From an uncultured Caldilineaceae bacterium (GTDB lineage Bacteria > Chloroflexota > Anaerolineae > Caldilineales > Caldilineaceae): DNA of 64,000 nucleotides. The notes below the pieces were generated by a model, which did not search any database, had not been told where the DNA came from, and worked only from the letters and a program-made list of their open reading frames with translations. Both the position numbers and the translations under genes were made by a program. The stretch spans positions 332,722 to 396,721 of the forward strand of contig OY282381.1 in the NCBI GenBank assembly GCA_958295915.1. The letters run 5' to 3'. Shown here piece by piece: positions 8,389 to 17,062 of this stretch (its first letter is position 1; every line of letters begins with the position of its first letter).

Positions 8389-9516
8389 ATGACCCAGGAC
8401 GCCCTCCTCGAAATCAAGAACCTGAAAACCTACTTCCATCTCCAGGAAGGTATTGTGCGCGCGGTGGACGGTGTCTCTTTCGACATCCAGCGCGGCCAGA
8501 CATTGGGCATTATTGGTGAGAGCGGCTGCGGCAAGTCGGTGACAGCCCACTCCATCCTGCGCCTGGTTCCCGCCCCGCCCGGCAATATCGTTCAGGGTGA
8601 GATCCTGTTGCATCGCCAACAGGTTCCATGGCGCGCCACTGTAGGGCGCGACAACGGGAATAGCGCCACTGTAGGGCGCGACAATGGGAACAGCGCCACT
8701 GTAGGGCGCGACAATGGGAACAGCGCCAGCGTCGATCTGGCTCAACTCGATCCCCGCGGCGCGGCGATCCGCGCCATCCGCGGCGCCGAGATCAGCATGG
8801 TCTTCCAGGAGCCTATGACGTCGTTCGGCCCCATGCACACGATTGGCAACCAGATTATAGAGAGCATCCTGCTCCATCAGGCGGGTATGGACAAGACGGA
8901 AGCCAGGGAACTGGCGATTGAAAACTTGCGTAAGGTGGGGATTCCACGCCCCACGGAGATTGTCGATGCCTACCCACATCAGCTGAGTGGCGGCATGCGC
9001 CAGCGGGCCATGATCGCCATGGCGCTGTCCTGTTCTCCTCGTCTATTGATTGCCGACGAGCCGACTACGGCCTTGGATGTCACCATTCAGGCCCAGATTC
9101 TCGAGCTGTTGATGGCGTTACAGGAAGAGTTCGGCATGGCCATGATGTTCATCACCCACAACTTAGGCGTGATCGCCGAAGTCGCGGATGAAGTGGCCGT
9201 CATGTACCTGGGCCGCATTGTGGAACAGGCCAGCGTGACAAAGCTTTTCGACAACCCCCAGCACCCCTACACCCAAGGGCTGCTGAATTCGATCCCGCAC
9301 ATCGATGAGGAGAAACTGCCGCGATTGCGCGCCATCGAAGGGGTGGTGCCGGATCCGTATGAAATTCCGCGCGGCTGCGCTTTCAGCGACCGCTGTCCGA
9401 GCTTCATGCCGGGTAGGTGTGACCAGGCTATACCTGACTTAGTGGCGAGAGAGCAGGGTCATCTCGTGCGCTGTTTTCTATATTCTGAAGCGGAGGAAAA
9501 GTTGACCAGAATTTAA
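8389..9516 (+). CDS. Oligopeptide/dipeptide ABC transporter ATPase, DppD/OppD type, with a triplicated repeat-derived insertion
   Basis: Cytoplasmic ATPase of 375 residues that powers the importer. Walker A is GESGCGKS (43-50), the Q-loop VFQEP starts near 138, the signature is LSGGMRQR, Walker B is LLIADEP, and the H-loop His is in ITHNLG. The C-terminal oligopeptide-ATPase extension has GCAFSDRCP and a further Cys pair that in this family bind a 4Fe-4S cluster or metal. Residues about 81-113 are foreign to the family: three copies of a ten-residue unit ([10 protein letters not shown]) encoded by a 30-bp tandem repeat derived from family A in antisense. The insertion lies between Walker A and the Q-loop, so it must be tolerated as a surface loop. 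Confidence 0.93.
   Translation: MTQDALLEIKNLKTYFHLQEGIVRAVDGVSFDIQRGQTLGIIGESGCGKSVTAHSILRLVPAPPGNIVQGEILLHRQQVPWRATVGRDNGNSATVGRDNGNSATVGRDNGNSASVDLAQLDPRGAAIRAIRGAEISMVFQEPMTSFGPMHTIGNQIIESILLHQAGMDKTEARELAIENLRKVGIPRPTEIVDAYPHQLSGGMRQRAMIAMALSCSPRLLIADEPTTALDVTIQAQILELLMALQEEFGMAMMFITHNLGVIAEVADEVAVMYLGRIVEQASVTKLFDNPQHPYTQGLLNSIPHIDEEKLPRLRAIEGVVPDPYEIPRGCAFSDRCPSFMPGRCDQAIPDLVAREQGHLVRCFLYSEAEEKLTRI
8631..8722 (-). repeat. Family A repeat, copy 5, expanded to three 30-bp units inside the OppD-type gene
   Basis: Units 8633-8662, 8663-8692 and 8693-8722 differ at two or three positions. Each contains GCGCCACTGTAGGGCGCGAC, the reverse complement of the family A core. The unit length is a multiple of three, so the frame is kept. 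Confidence 0.85.
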
Positions 9517-9597
9517 GGATTTTTAGGAAGAATCCAGGATAATCCTTATCCATTTACTCCTTTACTCTACTAATCCTGATGTTGACCGAGGTTGCGC

Positions 9598-10689
9598 ATG
9601 GTTGATGAGTCCAAATTGAACGGCGCCACGATGTCCGAAACCCAAGATGTTGCGCCGTCCAACATCCTGCTTGAAGTCAAAGACCTGAAAAAGTACTTTC
9701 CTATCCAAAAAGGTCTGCTGCGACGAACTACCGGCTATGTCAAAGCAGTAGATGGGGTTAGCCTTTTCATTGAAGAAGGTGAAACATTGGGCCTGGTTGG
9801 CGAAAGCGGGTGTGGGAAAACGACTACCGGCCGCTGTATCGTGCGCGTCTACGAACCAACTGCCGGTGATATCTTGTTCCATGAGAACGGTAGCGCCATC
9901 AATCTCAACGATCTGGAGAGACAGGAGCTAAAAGCCTTTCGCAGACATCTACAGATGATCTTCCAAGACCCCTTCTCCTCGTTGAATCCACGGATGACAG
10001 TCTTGGAATTGGTCGGCGAGCCGCTTCTGGCTCATGGCATCGCCAGTGGAACAGAACTGGAAGATCGGGTGGCCGAGATGGTGGTAGCTGTCGGTTTGAA
10101 GGTCGAACACCTGCCGCGCTACCCCCATAGCTTCAGCGGTGGACAGCGCCAAAGAATCGGCATTGCCCGCGCGCTCGTTCAGCGCCCGAAGCTGGTGGTC
10201 TGCGACGAGCCGGTCTCAGCTTTGGATGTGTCAGTCCAATCCCAGGTTGTCAACCTGCTGCAAGATCTGCAAACAGAATTGAACCTGACCTATCTCTTTG
10301 TGGCGCATGACATGAGCGTAGTGCGACAGATCAGCAACCGGATCGCGGTGATGTACGTAGGAAAACTGGTGGAGGTGGCTGAATCGGAGGAGTTGCTACG
10401 CAATCCCAAGCACCCGTATAGCGAAACCCTGCTGTCAGCAGTGCCGCGGCCCAATCCGCACCACCGCATGCAGCGCTTGAACCTGGAGGGCGAACCTGCG
10501 GATCCAGCCAATGCGCCGTCCGGCTGTGTCTTCCACCCGCGTTGCCAATACATGGAAGACATCTGCAAAATGGAGGCCCCACCGCTGGCCGAACTTACCC
10601 CCGGTCATCACGTCGCTTGTCATTTTGCCGACAGCTTGGCACTGCAGGGGATCGCGTACTCGGATTCAATTGCAGTGATTAGTGGCTAG
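9598..10689 (+). CDS. Oligopeptide/dipeptide ABC transporter ATPase, DppF/OppF type
   Basis: Second ATPase of the importer, 363 residues from the ATG at 9598, which has GAGG six bases upstream; a TTG at 9592 and an ATG at 9631 are alternatives. Walker A is GESGCGKTT, the Q-loop is IFQDP, the signature [15 protein letters not shown], Walker [13 protein letters not shown], and the H-loop is VAHDMS. The C-terminal [15 protein letters not shown]ys motif is present. The last residues (AVISG) and the TAG stop are encoded by the start of a family E repeat, so the ancestral C-terminus may have been replaced. Confidence 0.94.
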   Translation: MVDESKLNGATMSETQDVAPSNILLEVKDLKKYFPIQKGLLRRTTGYVKAVDGVSLFIEEGETLGLVGESGCGKTTTGRCIVRVYEPTAGDILFHENGSAINLNDLERQELKAFRRHLQMIFQDPFSSLNPRMTVLELVGEPLLAHGIASGTELEDRVAEMVVAVGLKVEHLPRYPHSFSGGQRQRIGIARALVQRPKLVVCDEPVSALDVSVQSQVVNLLQDLQTELNLTYLFVAHDMSVVRQISNRIAVMYVGKLVEVAESEELLRNPKHPYSETLLSAVPRPNPHHRMQRLNLEGEPADPANAPSGCVFHPRCQYMEDICKMEAPPLAELTPGHHVACHFADSLALQGIAYSDSIAVISG

Positions 10690-10806
10690 TGACCAGTGGC
10701 TAGTGACCAGTAACTGCAGTTTTTCGTTGTCAGTTTCCAGTGGTCAGTGAACTGCAGTTATTCGAAACGAAAAACTAGAAACTTTCCCGTGATCACCAGG
10801 GTTTCA
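10681..10806 (-). repeat. Family E repeat, copy 1
   Basis: About 120 bp built from AGTGGCTAGTGACCAG-type units, AACTGCAGTT palindromes and a GTGATCAC palindrome. Read on the minus strand it matches copies at 12657-12755 and 16015-16124, sharing GAAACC, GTGATCAC, GGAAAGTTTC and ACGAAAAACTGCAGTTA. It contains the stop codon of the upstream gene. Confidence 0.8.
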
Positions 10807-10823
10807 ATGAAAGGACTATCAAG

Positions 10824-11747
10824 ATGGAAAAACTCATTATCACCGTGACTACCGATTCCGCGGGGTCGTATCCACGTAATCCATATCTGACGCCCTGCAC
10901 GGACACAAAAGGGGTTGCGGAAGAGTATATCCGCGCCATGAACGCGGGCGCCACCATCATCCATACCCACGGCAAATACACATCCGATCCTGTCATCCAA
11001 CCCGATGGCAAACAGCTGTCTATTCCCGATATCGATGGCTGGCGCGACATCACAGGAAGGATACGGGATGCGGGCCAGCCGATCATACAGTTTGGATTGG
11101 CCAGCATGCGCTTGGAACAAAAGCTGGAACTCTGGAAGAGAGTAAGACCCGACATGAGTTCGATCAACTTTAACTCTCATGATGAATATTTCCAGCCGGA
11201 TCCTGATCATCCGCCAGTGGGCATCTACTCCATCCATCCCATTCCAGAGCTAAGAGAGTACTCGAGGCTGGCTAAGAAACATGGCGTCAAGCAGGAGATC
11301 GAATGTTTCAACACCGGAGCGTACTGGGCGATCGGCAAGATCCGCGCCGGAGACTTCTGGACCACTGATGGCGTGCGCGAAATCGAGAAAGATCTACTGC
11401 CCGATCCGCTCTGGCTCACGCTGTTCTTTGGCTGGGACGGACAGGGCTGGACCCCTCCAACGGCCAAGGCCCTCCAATATATGGTTGACAACTTACCCGC
11501 GCGCGCCAACTGGAGTATGAGTTGCATGGACCCGCCCAACTACTGGTCTATGGTGGCCCATACCATTGCGATTGGTGGCCATGTGCGTATCGGTATGGAG
11601 GACTGTCCTTTCATAGAAGATGGCATCTATGCCAGAACCAACGCGCAGCTGGTGGAAAAGGCAGTTCGCATCGCGCGCGAGATCGGCAGAGAGATCGCAT
11701 CGCCCGCGCAGGCGCGTCAGATCGTGGGGCTTGGGCCCGCGAAGTAG
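10824..11747 (+). CDS. BKACE family enzyme (DUF849, 3-keto-5-aminohexanoate cleavage type)
   Basis: Zinc-dependent TIM-barrel enzyme of 307 residues. Family members condense a beta-keto acid with acetyl-CoA and split it to a CoA ester and acetoacetate. Family features are the beta-1 strand IITVTT, the AGATIIHTHG segment whose His47 and His49 are zinc ligands, and RIGMEDCP near the C-terminus with the Glu ligand. Length is typical. The physiological beta-keto acid differs between BKACE subgroups and cannot be named here. It is probably co-transcribed with the downstream isomerase, dehydrogenase and amidohydrolase genes. Confidence 0.85.
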   Translation: MEKLIITVTTDSAGSYPRNPYLTPCTDTKGVAEEYIRAMNAGATIIHTHGKYTSDPVIQPDGKQLSIPDIDGWRDITGRIRDAGQPIIQFGLASMRLEQKLELWKRVRPDMSSINFNSHDEYFQPDPDHPPVGIYSIHPIPELREYSRLAKKHGVKQEIECFNTGAYWAIGKIRAGDFWTTDGVREIEKDLLPDPLWLTLFFGWDGQGWTPPTAKALQYMVDNLPARANWSMSCMDPPNYWSMVAHTIAIGGHVRIGMEDCPFIEDGIYARTNAQLVEKAVRIAREIGREIASPAQARQIVGLGPAK

Positions 11748-11766
11748 TCGGTGATCGGCGCCGTTT

Positions 11767-11803
11767 CTGGTCACTAGCCACTGGTTACTGGCCACTGCAG
11801 TGA
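11767..11803 (+). repeat. Family E repeat, partial copy
   Basis: Consists of GGTCACTAGCCACTGGTTACTGG-type units ending in CCACTGCAGTG. It lies directly before the GGAGAGGAGGAG ribosome site of the next gene. Confidence 0.6.
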
Positions 11804-11819
11804 ATGGAGAGGAGGAGCA

Positions 11820-12677
11820 ATGAAAGGGTTAAGCTGCAATTCAGGACTCTTGCATACATATCGTGTTGAGCAGGCTATAGATATCCTCGGCGAACTCGGT
11901 TACCAGGCCATCGACATCAGCCTGGAGCTTGCGCCACCATTCCTACCTCATCCCAAGCCGCACATGAGTCCAGAGGCAGACGCGAGCAGGCGCAACGCGG
12001 TGCGCGACTACGCGCAGCAAGCGGGCATCGCCATCGCGGCGTTGAATGCTCACACCAACGTGATCCACGGCGATCCCGAAGTGCGGCAGGAAAATGTGAA
12101 GTTTGTACGGGGCGCGCTGGAGCTGGCCTCAGATTTGGAAGTTCCTTACATCATCACCGGCAGCGGCGCAAAACTTTTCTACGGCTGGGAAAGCCAATAC
12201 TGGGATTGGTGTTTGGCCGCGCTGCACGAACTGGTTGTGGAAGGCGAGCGCCTGGGCGTGACGATCCTGATCGAAGCGGGCAGTCCGTACGGCGTACTGG
12301 TTCATAACTTGGAGCGTATGCAACGCCTGCTAAGCACCGACGGATTCGAAAGTCTGGGGGTTCTCTTTGATCCGGCCCATTACCATGTGCGCGGCGATTC
12401 AGTGCTCGATGCCTATAAGGCATTGAGCCACCGGGTGAAGCACATGCACGCCAAAGACGCCCGCGGCCACAGCGAAGACTTTGCCTTCCCGCCGCTCGGC
12501 CAGGGCGATATCGATTTCGACAACCTGATCGGCGCGATGATAGATGCGGGGTTCTCCGGCTATATATCGGTTGAGTATGAAGCAATGGCGTGGGGCTATG
12601 CCGATGATCCAAGGCAAGCGCTCACTGACGGCAAAAATTTTCTGGATCGCATTCCCTCAGTGGTTAGTGGCCAGTGA
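11820..12677 (+). CDS. Sugar phosphate isomerase/epimerase-like TIM barrel (AP endonuclease family 2 fold)
   Basis: Protein of 285 residues of the xylose-isomerase-like superfamily, whose members isomerise or epimerise sugars or inosose. Metal-binding positions of the fold are visible: a Glu in LIEAGSPYG, FDPAHYH with Asp and His, HMHAKD, and SVEYEA. A strong GGAGGAG site precedes the ATG. The terminal residues SVVSGQ and the TGA stop come from a family E repeat. The neighbouring BKACE and zinc dehydrogenase suggest a role in a carbohydrate or cyclitol pathway, but the substrate is unknown. Confidence 0.85.
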   Translation: MKGLSCNSGLLHTYRVEQAIDILGELGYQAIDISLELAPPFLPHPKPHMSPEADASRRNAVRDYAQQAGIAIAALNAHTNVIHGDPEVRQENVKFVRGALELASDLEVPYIITGSGAKLFYGWESQYWDWCLAALHELVVEGERLGVTILIEAGSPYGVLVHNLERMQRLLSTDGFESLGVLFDPAHYHVRGDSVLDAYKALSHRVKHMHAKDARGHSEDFAFPPLGQGDIDFDNLIGAMIDAGFSGYISVEYEAMAWGYADDPRQALTDGKNFLDRIPSVVSGQ

Positions 12678-12755
12678 AACCCCGGTGATCACGGGAAAGT
12701 TTCGAGTTACTGCAGTTCACTGACTACTGGAAACTGACAACGAAAAACTGCAGTT
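12657..12755 (+). repeat. Family E repeat, copy 2
   Basis: Opposite orientation to copy 1 and same orientation as copy 3. It starts within the last codons of the upstream gene and ends right before the AGAGGA ribosome site of the zinc dehydrogenase gene, so it makes up nearly the entire spacer. Confidence 0.8.
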
Positions 12756-12767
12756 AGAGGAATTCAC

Positions 12768-13811
12768 ATGAAAGCAGCCATCCTGCGCGCATTTAACCAG
12801 CCCTTGCAGTGGCAAGAGGTGGACTCTCCGGTCGCAGACCCCGATGAGGTTCTGGTGCAGGTCATGGCTTGCGGGATCGATGGCACCGACCTGAAGCTGC
12901 TGGCTGGATTTGGCTACACACCTGATTTGCCCTTCATTATGGGGCATGAGGTGGCTGGGGTTGTGGCCGAAGTCGGCGAACGGGTGACAAATTTCAATCC
13001 CGGTGACCGGGTCATCGCCTATAATTTCACCACTTGTGGTGAATGCCTTCCCTGTCTGACCTACCGCGAACAGATCTGTGTCAATATGGGCGGCGTGCTG
13101 GGCGCCAAGGATAGACACGGCGGCTATGCCGAATATGTCGCAATACCAGCGCGCCAGCTTGTGCGGATATCCGAGCCAGTCGCGTGGCCGGATATCGCGG
13201 TCTGTTGCGATGCTGGCATGACGGCCTTCCACGCCGTGGATCGTTCCGGGCTGCAAATGGGCGAGAATGTACTTGTCATCGGCGTCGGTGGTGTGGGTTC
13301 GATGGTCGTCCAACTGGCCAAAACCGCTGGCGCACGCGTGCTGGCCGTCGATATATCGGACGAAAAAACAGATTGGGCTCGCCGCATGGGCGCGGACGAA
13401 GCGCTCAACCCGCGCCAGGTGGACATTCCCACATCTGTCCGTGAACTCACTGCTGGGCTAGGCGCAGATTGCGTACTCGATATCGTGGGGCACACAGAGA
13501 CCATGGCCAGTGGGATCAACTCCCTGCGCCATGGCGGTCGTCTGGTCATCGTCGGATATACTCCGGATCGCTACCCTGTGGAAGGAAAGTATCTGGCCCA
13601 AAACGAACTGGAAATCATCGGGACTCGGGCGGGACGCAAGCAGGATTTGATCAATATCGCGCGCTTGATGGCGAGTGGCAAGATGAAATCCATCGTCACC
13701 CAGACATTTCCGATGGAAGAGGCCAACGAGGCGTTAGCGGTTCTGCGATCAGGGAATATAGTAGGGCGAATCGTCTTGTTGACGCCCGCTGGCCGGCGCG
13801 CGCTGCCGTGA
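12768..13811 (+). CDS. Zinc-dependent medium-chain dehydrogenase
   Basis: NAD(P)-dependent alcohol/polyol/threonine-dehydrogenase-like enzyme of 347 residues. Catalytic zinc ligands are Cys35 and the pair His60-Glu61 in GHEVAG. Structural zinc Cys are 90, 93, 96 and 104 (CGECLPC...C). The Rossmann loop GVGGVGSMVVQLAK begins near residue 171. AGAGGA precedes the ATG. In this context it would oxidise a hydroxyl of the imported compound or of an intermediate made by the isomerase-like neighbour. Confidence 0.92.
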   Translation: MKAAILRAFNQPLQWQEVDSPVADPDEVLVQVMACGIDGTDLKLLAGFGYTPDLPFIMGHEVAGVVAEVGERVTNFNPGDRVIAYNFTTCGECLPCLTYREQICVNMGGVLGAKDRHGGYAEYVAIPARQLVRISEPVAWPDIAVCCDAGMTAFHAVDRSGLQMGENVLVIGVGGVGSMVVQLAKTAGARVLAVDISDEKTDWARRMGADEALNPRQVDIPTSVRELTAGLGADCVLDIVGHTETMASGINSLRHGGRLVIVGYTPDRYPVEGKYLAQNELEIIGTRAGRKQDLINIARLMASGKMKSIVTQTFPMEEANEALAVLRSGNIVGRIVLLTPAGRRALP

Positions 13812-13820
13812 TCAGGGGCC

Positions 13821-13852
13821 AGTCGGGGCAACCACAAGACGCCGACCCTACC
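13821..13852 (+). repeat. Family D repeat, partial copy
   Basis: Carries GGGGCAACCACAAG and a diverged CCGACCCTACC end, the arms of the better copy at 16967-17018. It lies between the dehydrogenase stop and the amidohydrolase start. Confidence 0.5.
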
Positions 13853-13904
13853 AGCCACTGCGGTTCAGCATGTGAGATTCGAGAATACACTTCGAGAATA
13901 CACA

Positions 13905-14843
13905 ATGTTCATCGATGCCCATACCCATATTTTTCCTCGAATTCATGGCCTCAATGCTGGTGGCCCGACTCGGGGTCTGCAATATGGGCGCGCCATGATC
14001 GGCGCTGAGGAAATCCAGGTGACGCCGCCCTTTGCTGATGAAGTGATCTATACACCGGAAATCCTCCTGGCCAACCTGGATTGGGCCGGCGTGGATAAGG
14101 CGGTCTTGCTGCAAGGCCCCTTTTATGGCGAGTGCAACCGGTACGTGCTGGAGGCGCTCCAACAGTACTCCGATAGACTGGTCGGCGCTGCCTATCTTGA
14201 CCCCTGGATAACCGATAGCCGCCAGGCATTTGAGGAGATTCTGGCTTCACCCAGCTTTCGGGCCGTCAAGCTGGAATGTTCTGTGCCGACTGGGCTGTGT
14301 GGCATCCACCCAGATGCCCGGCTCGACTCGCCCGATCTCGTCTGGTTGTGGCCCGCGCTCGAGCGACATGGCTTGATCCTGGCGCTCGATCTGGGGGGCA
14401 TAGGCAGCCGCTCCTACCAGACGTCCGCTGTGCGCGCAATCGCCGAGCGACATCCTCGACTGAAAATCGTCATCGCCCATCTGGGCCAGCCGACCCCAGC
14501 GGCAGAGGCAGACCCTGACCGATGGCAACTATGGGAAGCCCAGATCGACCTGGGCCACCTGCCCAACGTCTGGTTTGACAGCGCCTCCCTGGTCGCCTAT
14601 GTCCACGACGAAGGGTATCCCTTTCCCAGCGCCGAGCGCTATCTGCGTCTGGCCATCGAACGCATTGGTGTCCACAAGGTCATGTGGGGCAGCGACCAAC
14701 CTGGGACGCTGGTGCACGCGACCTATCGACAGTACATGACAGTAGCGAAATTGCATACGCAGTTTCTATCACCCCAAGAACAGGCTCTTGTTTTGGGAGA
14801 AAACGCGCTACAAGTATACGGCGATCAGGATGTTAAGGATTGA
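13905..14843 (+). CDS. Amidohydrolase-2 family metal-dependent hydrolase (ACMSD/lactonase-like), first of two
   Basis: TIM-barrel hydrolase or decarboxylase of 312 residues from the ATG at 13905; a GTG 33 bases upstream is also in frame. The metal-binding HTH motif is at His6 and His8 (DAHTHIFP), a later His is in VIAHLGQPTP, and the conserved Asp is in MWGSDQPGT. This family includes carboxymuconate-semialdehyde decarboxylases and muconolactone-type lactonases. A duplicated CGAGAATACAC unit lies just before the start. A second, distinct member is encoded at 19881. Confidence 0.88.
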   Translation: MFIDAHTHIFPRIHGLNAGGPTRGLQYGRAMIGAEEIQVTPPFADEVIYTPEILLANLDWAGVDKAVLLQGPFYGECNRYVLEALQQYSDRLVGAAYLDPWITDSRQAFEEILASPSFRAVKLECSVPTGLCGIHPDARLDSPDLVWLWPALERHGLILALDLGGIGSRSYQTSAVRAIAERHPRLKIVIAHLGQPTPAAEADPDRWQLWEAQIDLGHLPNVWFDSASLVAYVHDEGYPFPSAERYLRLAIERIGVHKVMWGSDQPGTLVHATYRQYMTVAKLHTQFLSPQEQALVLGENALQVYGDQDVKD

Positions 14844-14875
14844 CAGGACGATGCGGGATATAGGATGAATAGTCA

Positions 14876-15238
14876 ATGATTGAACGAAAACTCAAACAGC
14901 AGCTTGAACAATGTATCGAGGCCTATCAAGCCGGTGAACTTAGCGAACAGATGCTGCGCGACATGTTGGAAACGGTCGATGGCAGCGCGCCAAAGCGCCA
15001 GGATCTGCTCTACCTGCAGGCCGGCAGCACCTCCCTGACCAGTCCGGTTCATGGCATGCTCCTGATGCAGAACGGGGACATTGCCGAGGAGATACCCGAC
15101 CCAGAGGACTGGCCCTATCAGACGGTATTGGAGGCTGTGCGCGATGGCTGGCGGGTGATTCAATTTCCCAACCTGGCGCTGTTGATGGATGAGAGCCGGA
15201 CATACGGCCTGGGATGCGAGTTTATTCTGGAGCGCTGA
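14876..15238 (+). CDS. Conserved-looking hypothetical protein, 120 residues
   Basis: I do not recognise a family. The N-terminal 35 residues are a charged amphipathic helix (KLKQQLEQCIEAYQAGELSE), followed by a mixed alpha/beta part containing GWRVIQFPNLALLMDESRTYG. It has no signal peptide or membrane segment. It lies 32 nt after an amidohydrolase gene and 25 nt before an oxygenase gene, so it is probably co-expressed with the catabolic cluster and could be a small accessory or regulatory protein. Confidence 0.7.
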   Translation: MIERKLKQQLEQCIEAYQAGELSEQMLRDMLETVDGSAPKRQDLLYLQAGSTSLTSPVHGMLLMQNGDIAEEIPDPEDWPYQTVLEAVRDGWRVIQFPNLALLMDESRTYGLGCEFILER

Positions 15239-15263
15239 ATAAGACGAAAGGACATCGAGAAAA

Positions 15264-16022
15264 GTGATAGTGCAAGAGGCAGTTGAACATCTGGAACTCT
15301 TTGGTTACTGCTTGCTGGAAGAGGCGATCCCGGCCGAGCAGGCGGAGCGTATGGCAGAGCGGTACTTTGCGCTCCATGAGGAGCCGACAAATCGCGCCTA
15401 CCTTCAAAACCCCGACGACGATCTCTACCAGACGCTTTTCAGCCTGCTGAACCTGGACGAACTGTGTTGGGCCTGCGTCGCCCATCCCGACGTCCTGGCC
15501 ATCGCCAGACATTTTCTGGGGCCAGACATCCGCGTTGCCGAAGCCTGTTCCAAATGGGTCAAGCCAAGCGCTCCGGCCGGAGGCGTCCACACCGATTCGG
15601 CCCACGACCTGCCCGATCTCTTGCCAGACACGCCCTGGATGATTAACTCAATCTGGATGATGACCGACTTTACGGAAGAGATCGGGGCCACGCGCATCAT
15701 GCCTTCCAGCCACCGCCTGCGCCGCCGTCCACCCAAGGGGATGAACGCGGATGACCGACGTCTGCTGCCGATTACAGGGCGACGAGGATCGGTCTTTTTG
15801 TGGCATGGTGGTGTGTGGCATGCCAACGGGGCCAACACGACTCAGGATCAAGATCGCATGGCGCTGAATATCGCCTATTATCCGCCGTGGTGGAATCTGG
15901 CCCGTGAAGGCGGGCACCAACCGGTTTGGCCCGAGACATTCGAGCGCATGCCCAAGGAGTTGCAGGAGTTGACGCGCCATCGAGTGGCAAGAACGCGGGC
16001 AGAATTCTATGAAAGTGGCTAG
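15264..16022 (+). CDS. Phytanoyl-CoA dioxygenase (PhyH) family protein, first of two
   Basis: Fe(II)/2-oxoglutarate-dependent oxygenase of 252 residues. The iron-binding facial triad is seen as H-x-D in GGVHTDSAHD and the distal His near WHGGVWHANGANTT, followed by an Arg-containing strand that would bind 2-oxoglutarate. The start is a GTG with GAAAGGA upstream. The last codons (ESG) and the TAG stop lie in a family E repeat. PhyH-like enzymes hydroxylate or cleave many small molecules; the presence of two suggests that an oxidative step opens the substrate. Confidence 0.88.
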   Translation: MIVQEAVEHLELFGYCLLEEAIPAEQAERMAERYFALHEEPTNRAYLQNPDDDLYQTLFSLLNLDELCWACVAHPDVLAIARHFLGPDIRVAEACSKWVKPSAPAGGVHTDSAHDLPDLLPDTPWMINSIWMMTDFTEEIGATRIMPSSHRLRRRPPKGMNADDRRLLPITGRRGSVFLWHGGVWHANGANTTQDQDRMALNIAYYPPWWNLAREGGHQPVWPETFERMPKELQELTRHRVARTRAEFYESG

Positions 16023-16124
16023 TGATCGGTGAAACCCCCGTGATCACTGGAAAGTTTCTGGTTTTTCATTTCGAGTAACTGCGGTTCACTGATTACGAAA
16101 AACTGACAACGAAAAACTGCAGTT
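16015..16124 (+). repeat. Family E repeat, copy 3
   Basis: Same orientation and order of blocks as copy 2: AGTGGCTAGTGATCGGTGAAAC, GTGATCACTGGAAAGTTTC, then CTGACAACGAAAAACTGCAG at its right end. It spans from the stop of the first PhyH gene to the CAGGAG ribosome site of the second. Confidence 0.8.
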
Positions 16125-16142
16125 ATCAGGAGATCATTGATA

Positions 16143-16970
16143 ATGAAAACGCATACCTGTCAACCGACTCTGACAGACACCCAGGTGCTGGGGTTCTGCA
16201 AGCAAGGCTTTCTGCTGCTGAAAGCGGTTGTGCCGGACGAGATCAATCGCAGCGCGATTGCGTTTCTGGACAAGAACCCATCGCATGAACCGACAGAAAT
16301 CCTGCTGGAGGATTGGTTTGTCGACAATGTCATCTTGAACCCGCAGGCGGCAGGGGCAGTGCGCTCCTTATTGGGCCAGAACTTTGGGCTGCCAATCGTT
16401 ATGAGCAACCATCGCGTCATCTGCCCCTCGCCGGCGCAGAATTGGCATCGGGATGGCAACTCCAAACATGGCCCTGCGTTGAACTACCTGCAGGTGTTCT
16501 ACTATCCAGAAGACTGTTCCTTAGACTTGGGGCCAACCGAACTGTTGCCCGGTTCCCATTTCCTCTTCTCATTGTCGAAACACATGGGACACTATGGCGG
16601 CATTCAAGGTTCGTTCCGTGCGGCCGCGCCAGCGGGGTCGATATTCATCACGGTCTACTCTATCTGGCATCGTCGTTCGGCCGCGAGCGGGAAAGGGCGC
16701 CGCAACCTGCTGAAGTACAACTATTGGCGCACCGAGTCTCCGCGGCGAGATTGGATCCATGAGCCGGACTTCGATCTGGCCACAGCCAACTACAAGCTGG
16801 ATGCGCCTACCTTTCGAGAGCAGTTCCGAGACTGCAATGACGCTGCAGAGATGTTTTTCTGGCTGCTGGGCAAGTCCGATGCTTTTCATCTGACGGGGGG
16901 ACAGGGCTGGCCCCTTAACCGCTACGTCGGAAAATACATGGACAGACCGTATGGAGTTCCGACTGAGTAG
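16143..16970 (+). CDS. Phytanoyl-CoA dioxygenase (PhyH) family protein, second of two
   Basis: Fe(II)/2-oxoglutarate oxygenase of 275 residues from the ATG at 16143; an in-frame TTG at 16137 lies closer to the AGGAG site. The iron ligands are in NWHRDGN (H-x-D) and probably the His of SIWHRRS; KYNYWRTESPRRDW supplies Arg candidates for 2-oxoglutarate. It is only distantly similar to the first PhyH protein, so the two are not a recent duplication. The TAG stop is the TAG of a family D repeat. Confidence 0.88.
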   Translation: MKTHTCQPTLTDTQVLGFCKQGFLLLKAVVPDEINRSAIAFLDKNPSHEPTEILLEDWFVDNVILNPQAAGAVRSLLGQNFGLPIVMSNHRVICPSPAQNWHRDGNSKHGPALNYLQVFYYPEDCSLDLGPTELLPGSHFLFSLSKHMGHYGGIQGSFRAAAPAGSIFITVYSIWHRRSAASGKGRRNLLKYNYWRTESPRRDWIHEPDFDLATANYKLDAPTFREQFRDCNDAAEMFFWLLGKSDAFHLTGGQGWPLNRYVGKYMDRPYGVPTE

Positions 16971-17018
16971 GGGCAGGCCTTGCGCCTGCCTTGGGCAACC
17001 ACAAGAGTTGCCCCCTAC
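16967..17018 (+). repeat. Family D repeat, full copy with cruciform potential
   Basis: GTAGGGGCA at the left pairs with TGCCCCCTAC at the right, and the inner GCAGGC and GCCTGC pair as well. The left arm overlaps the stop codon of the upstream gene. A family A copy (48087-48129) ends with the same CTTGTGGTTGCCC text in the other orientation. Confidence 0.75.
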
Positions 17019-17062
17019 CGCAGTTCACAGCGAGCTAATTTTTTCAACCAGAGATACAGATC

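Noticed and set aside
8633..8722. Three regularly spaced 30-bp repeats, at first sight array-like
   Set aside because: There are no unique spacers between units and the units are translated in frame; this is not a CRISPR array.
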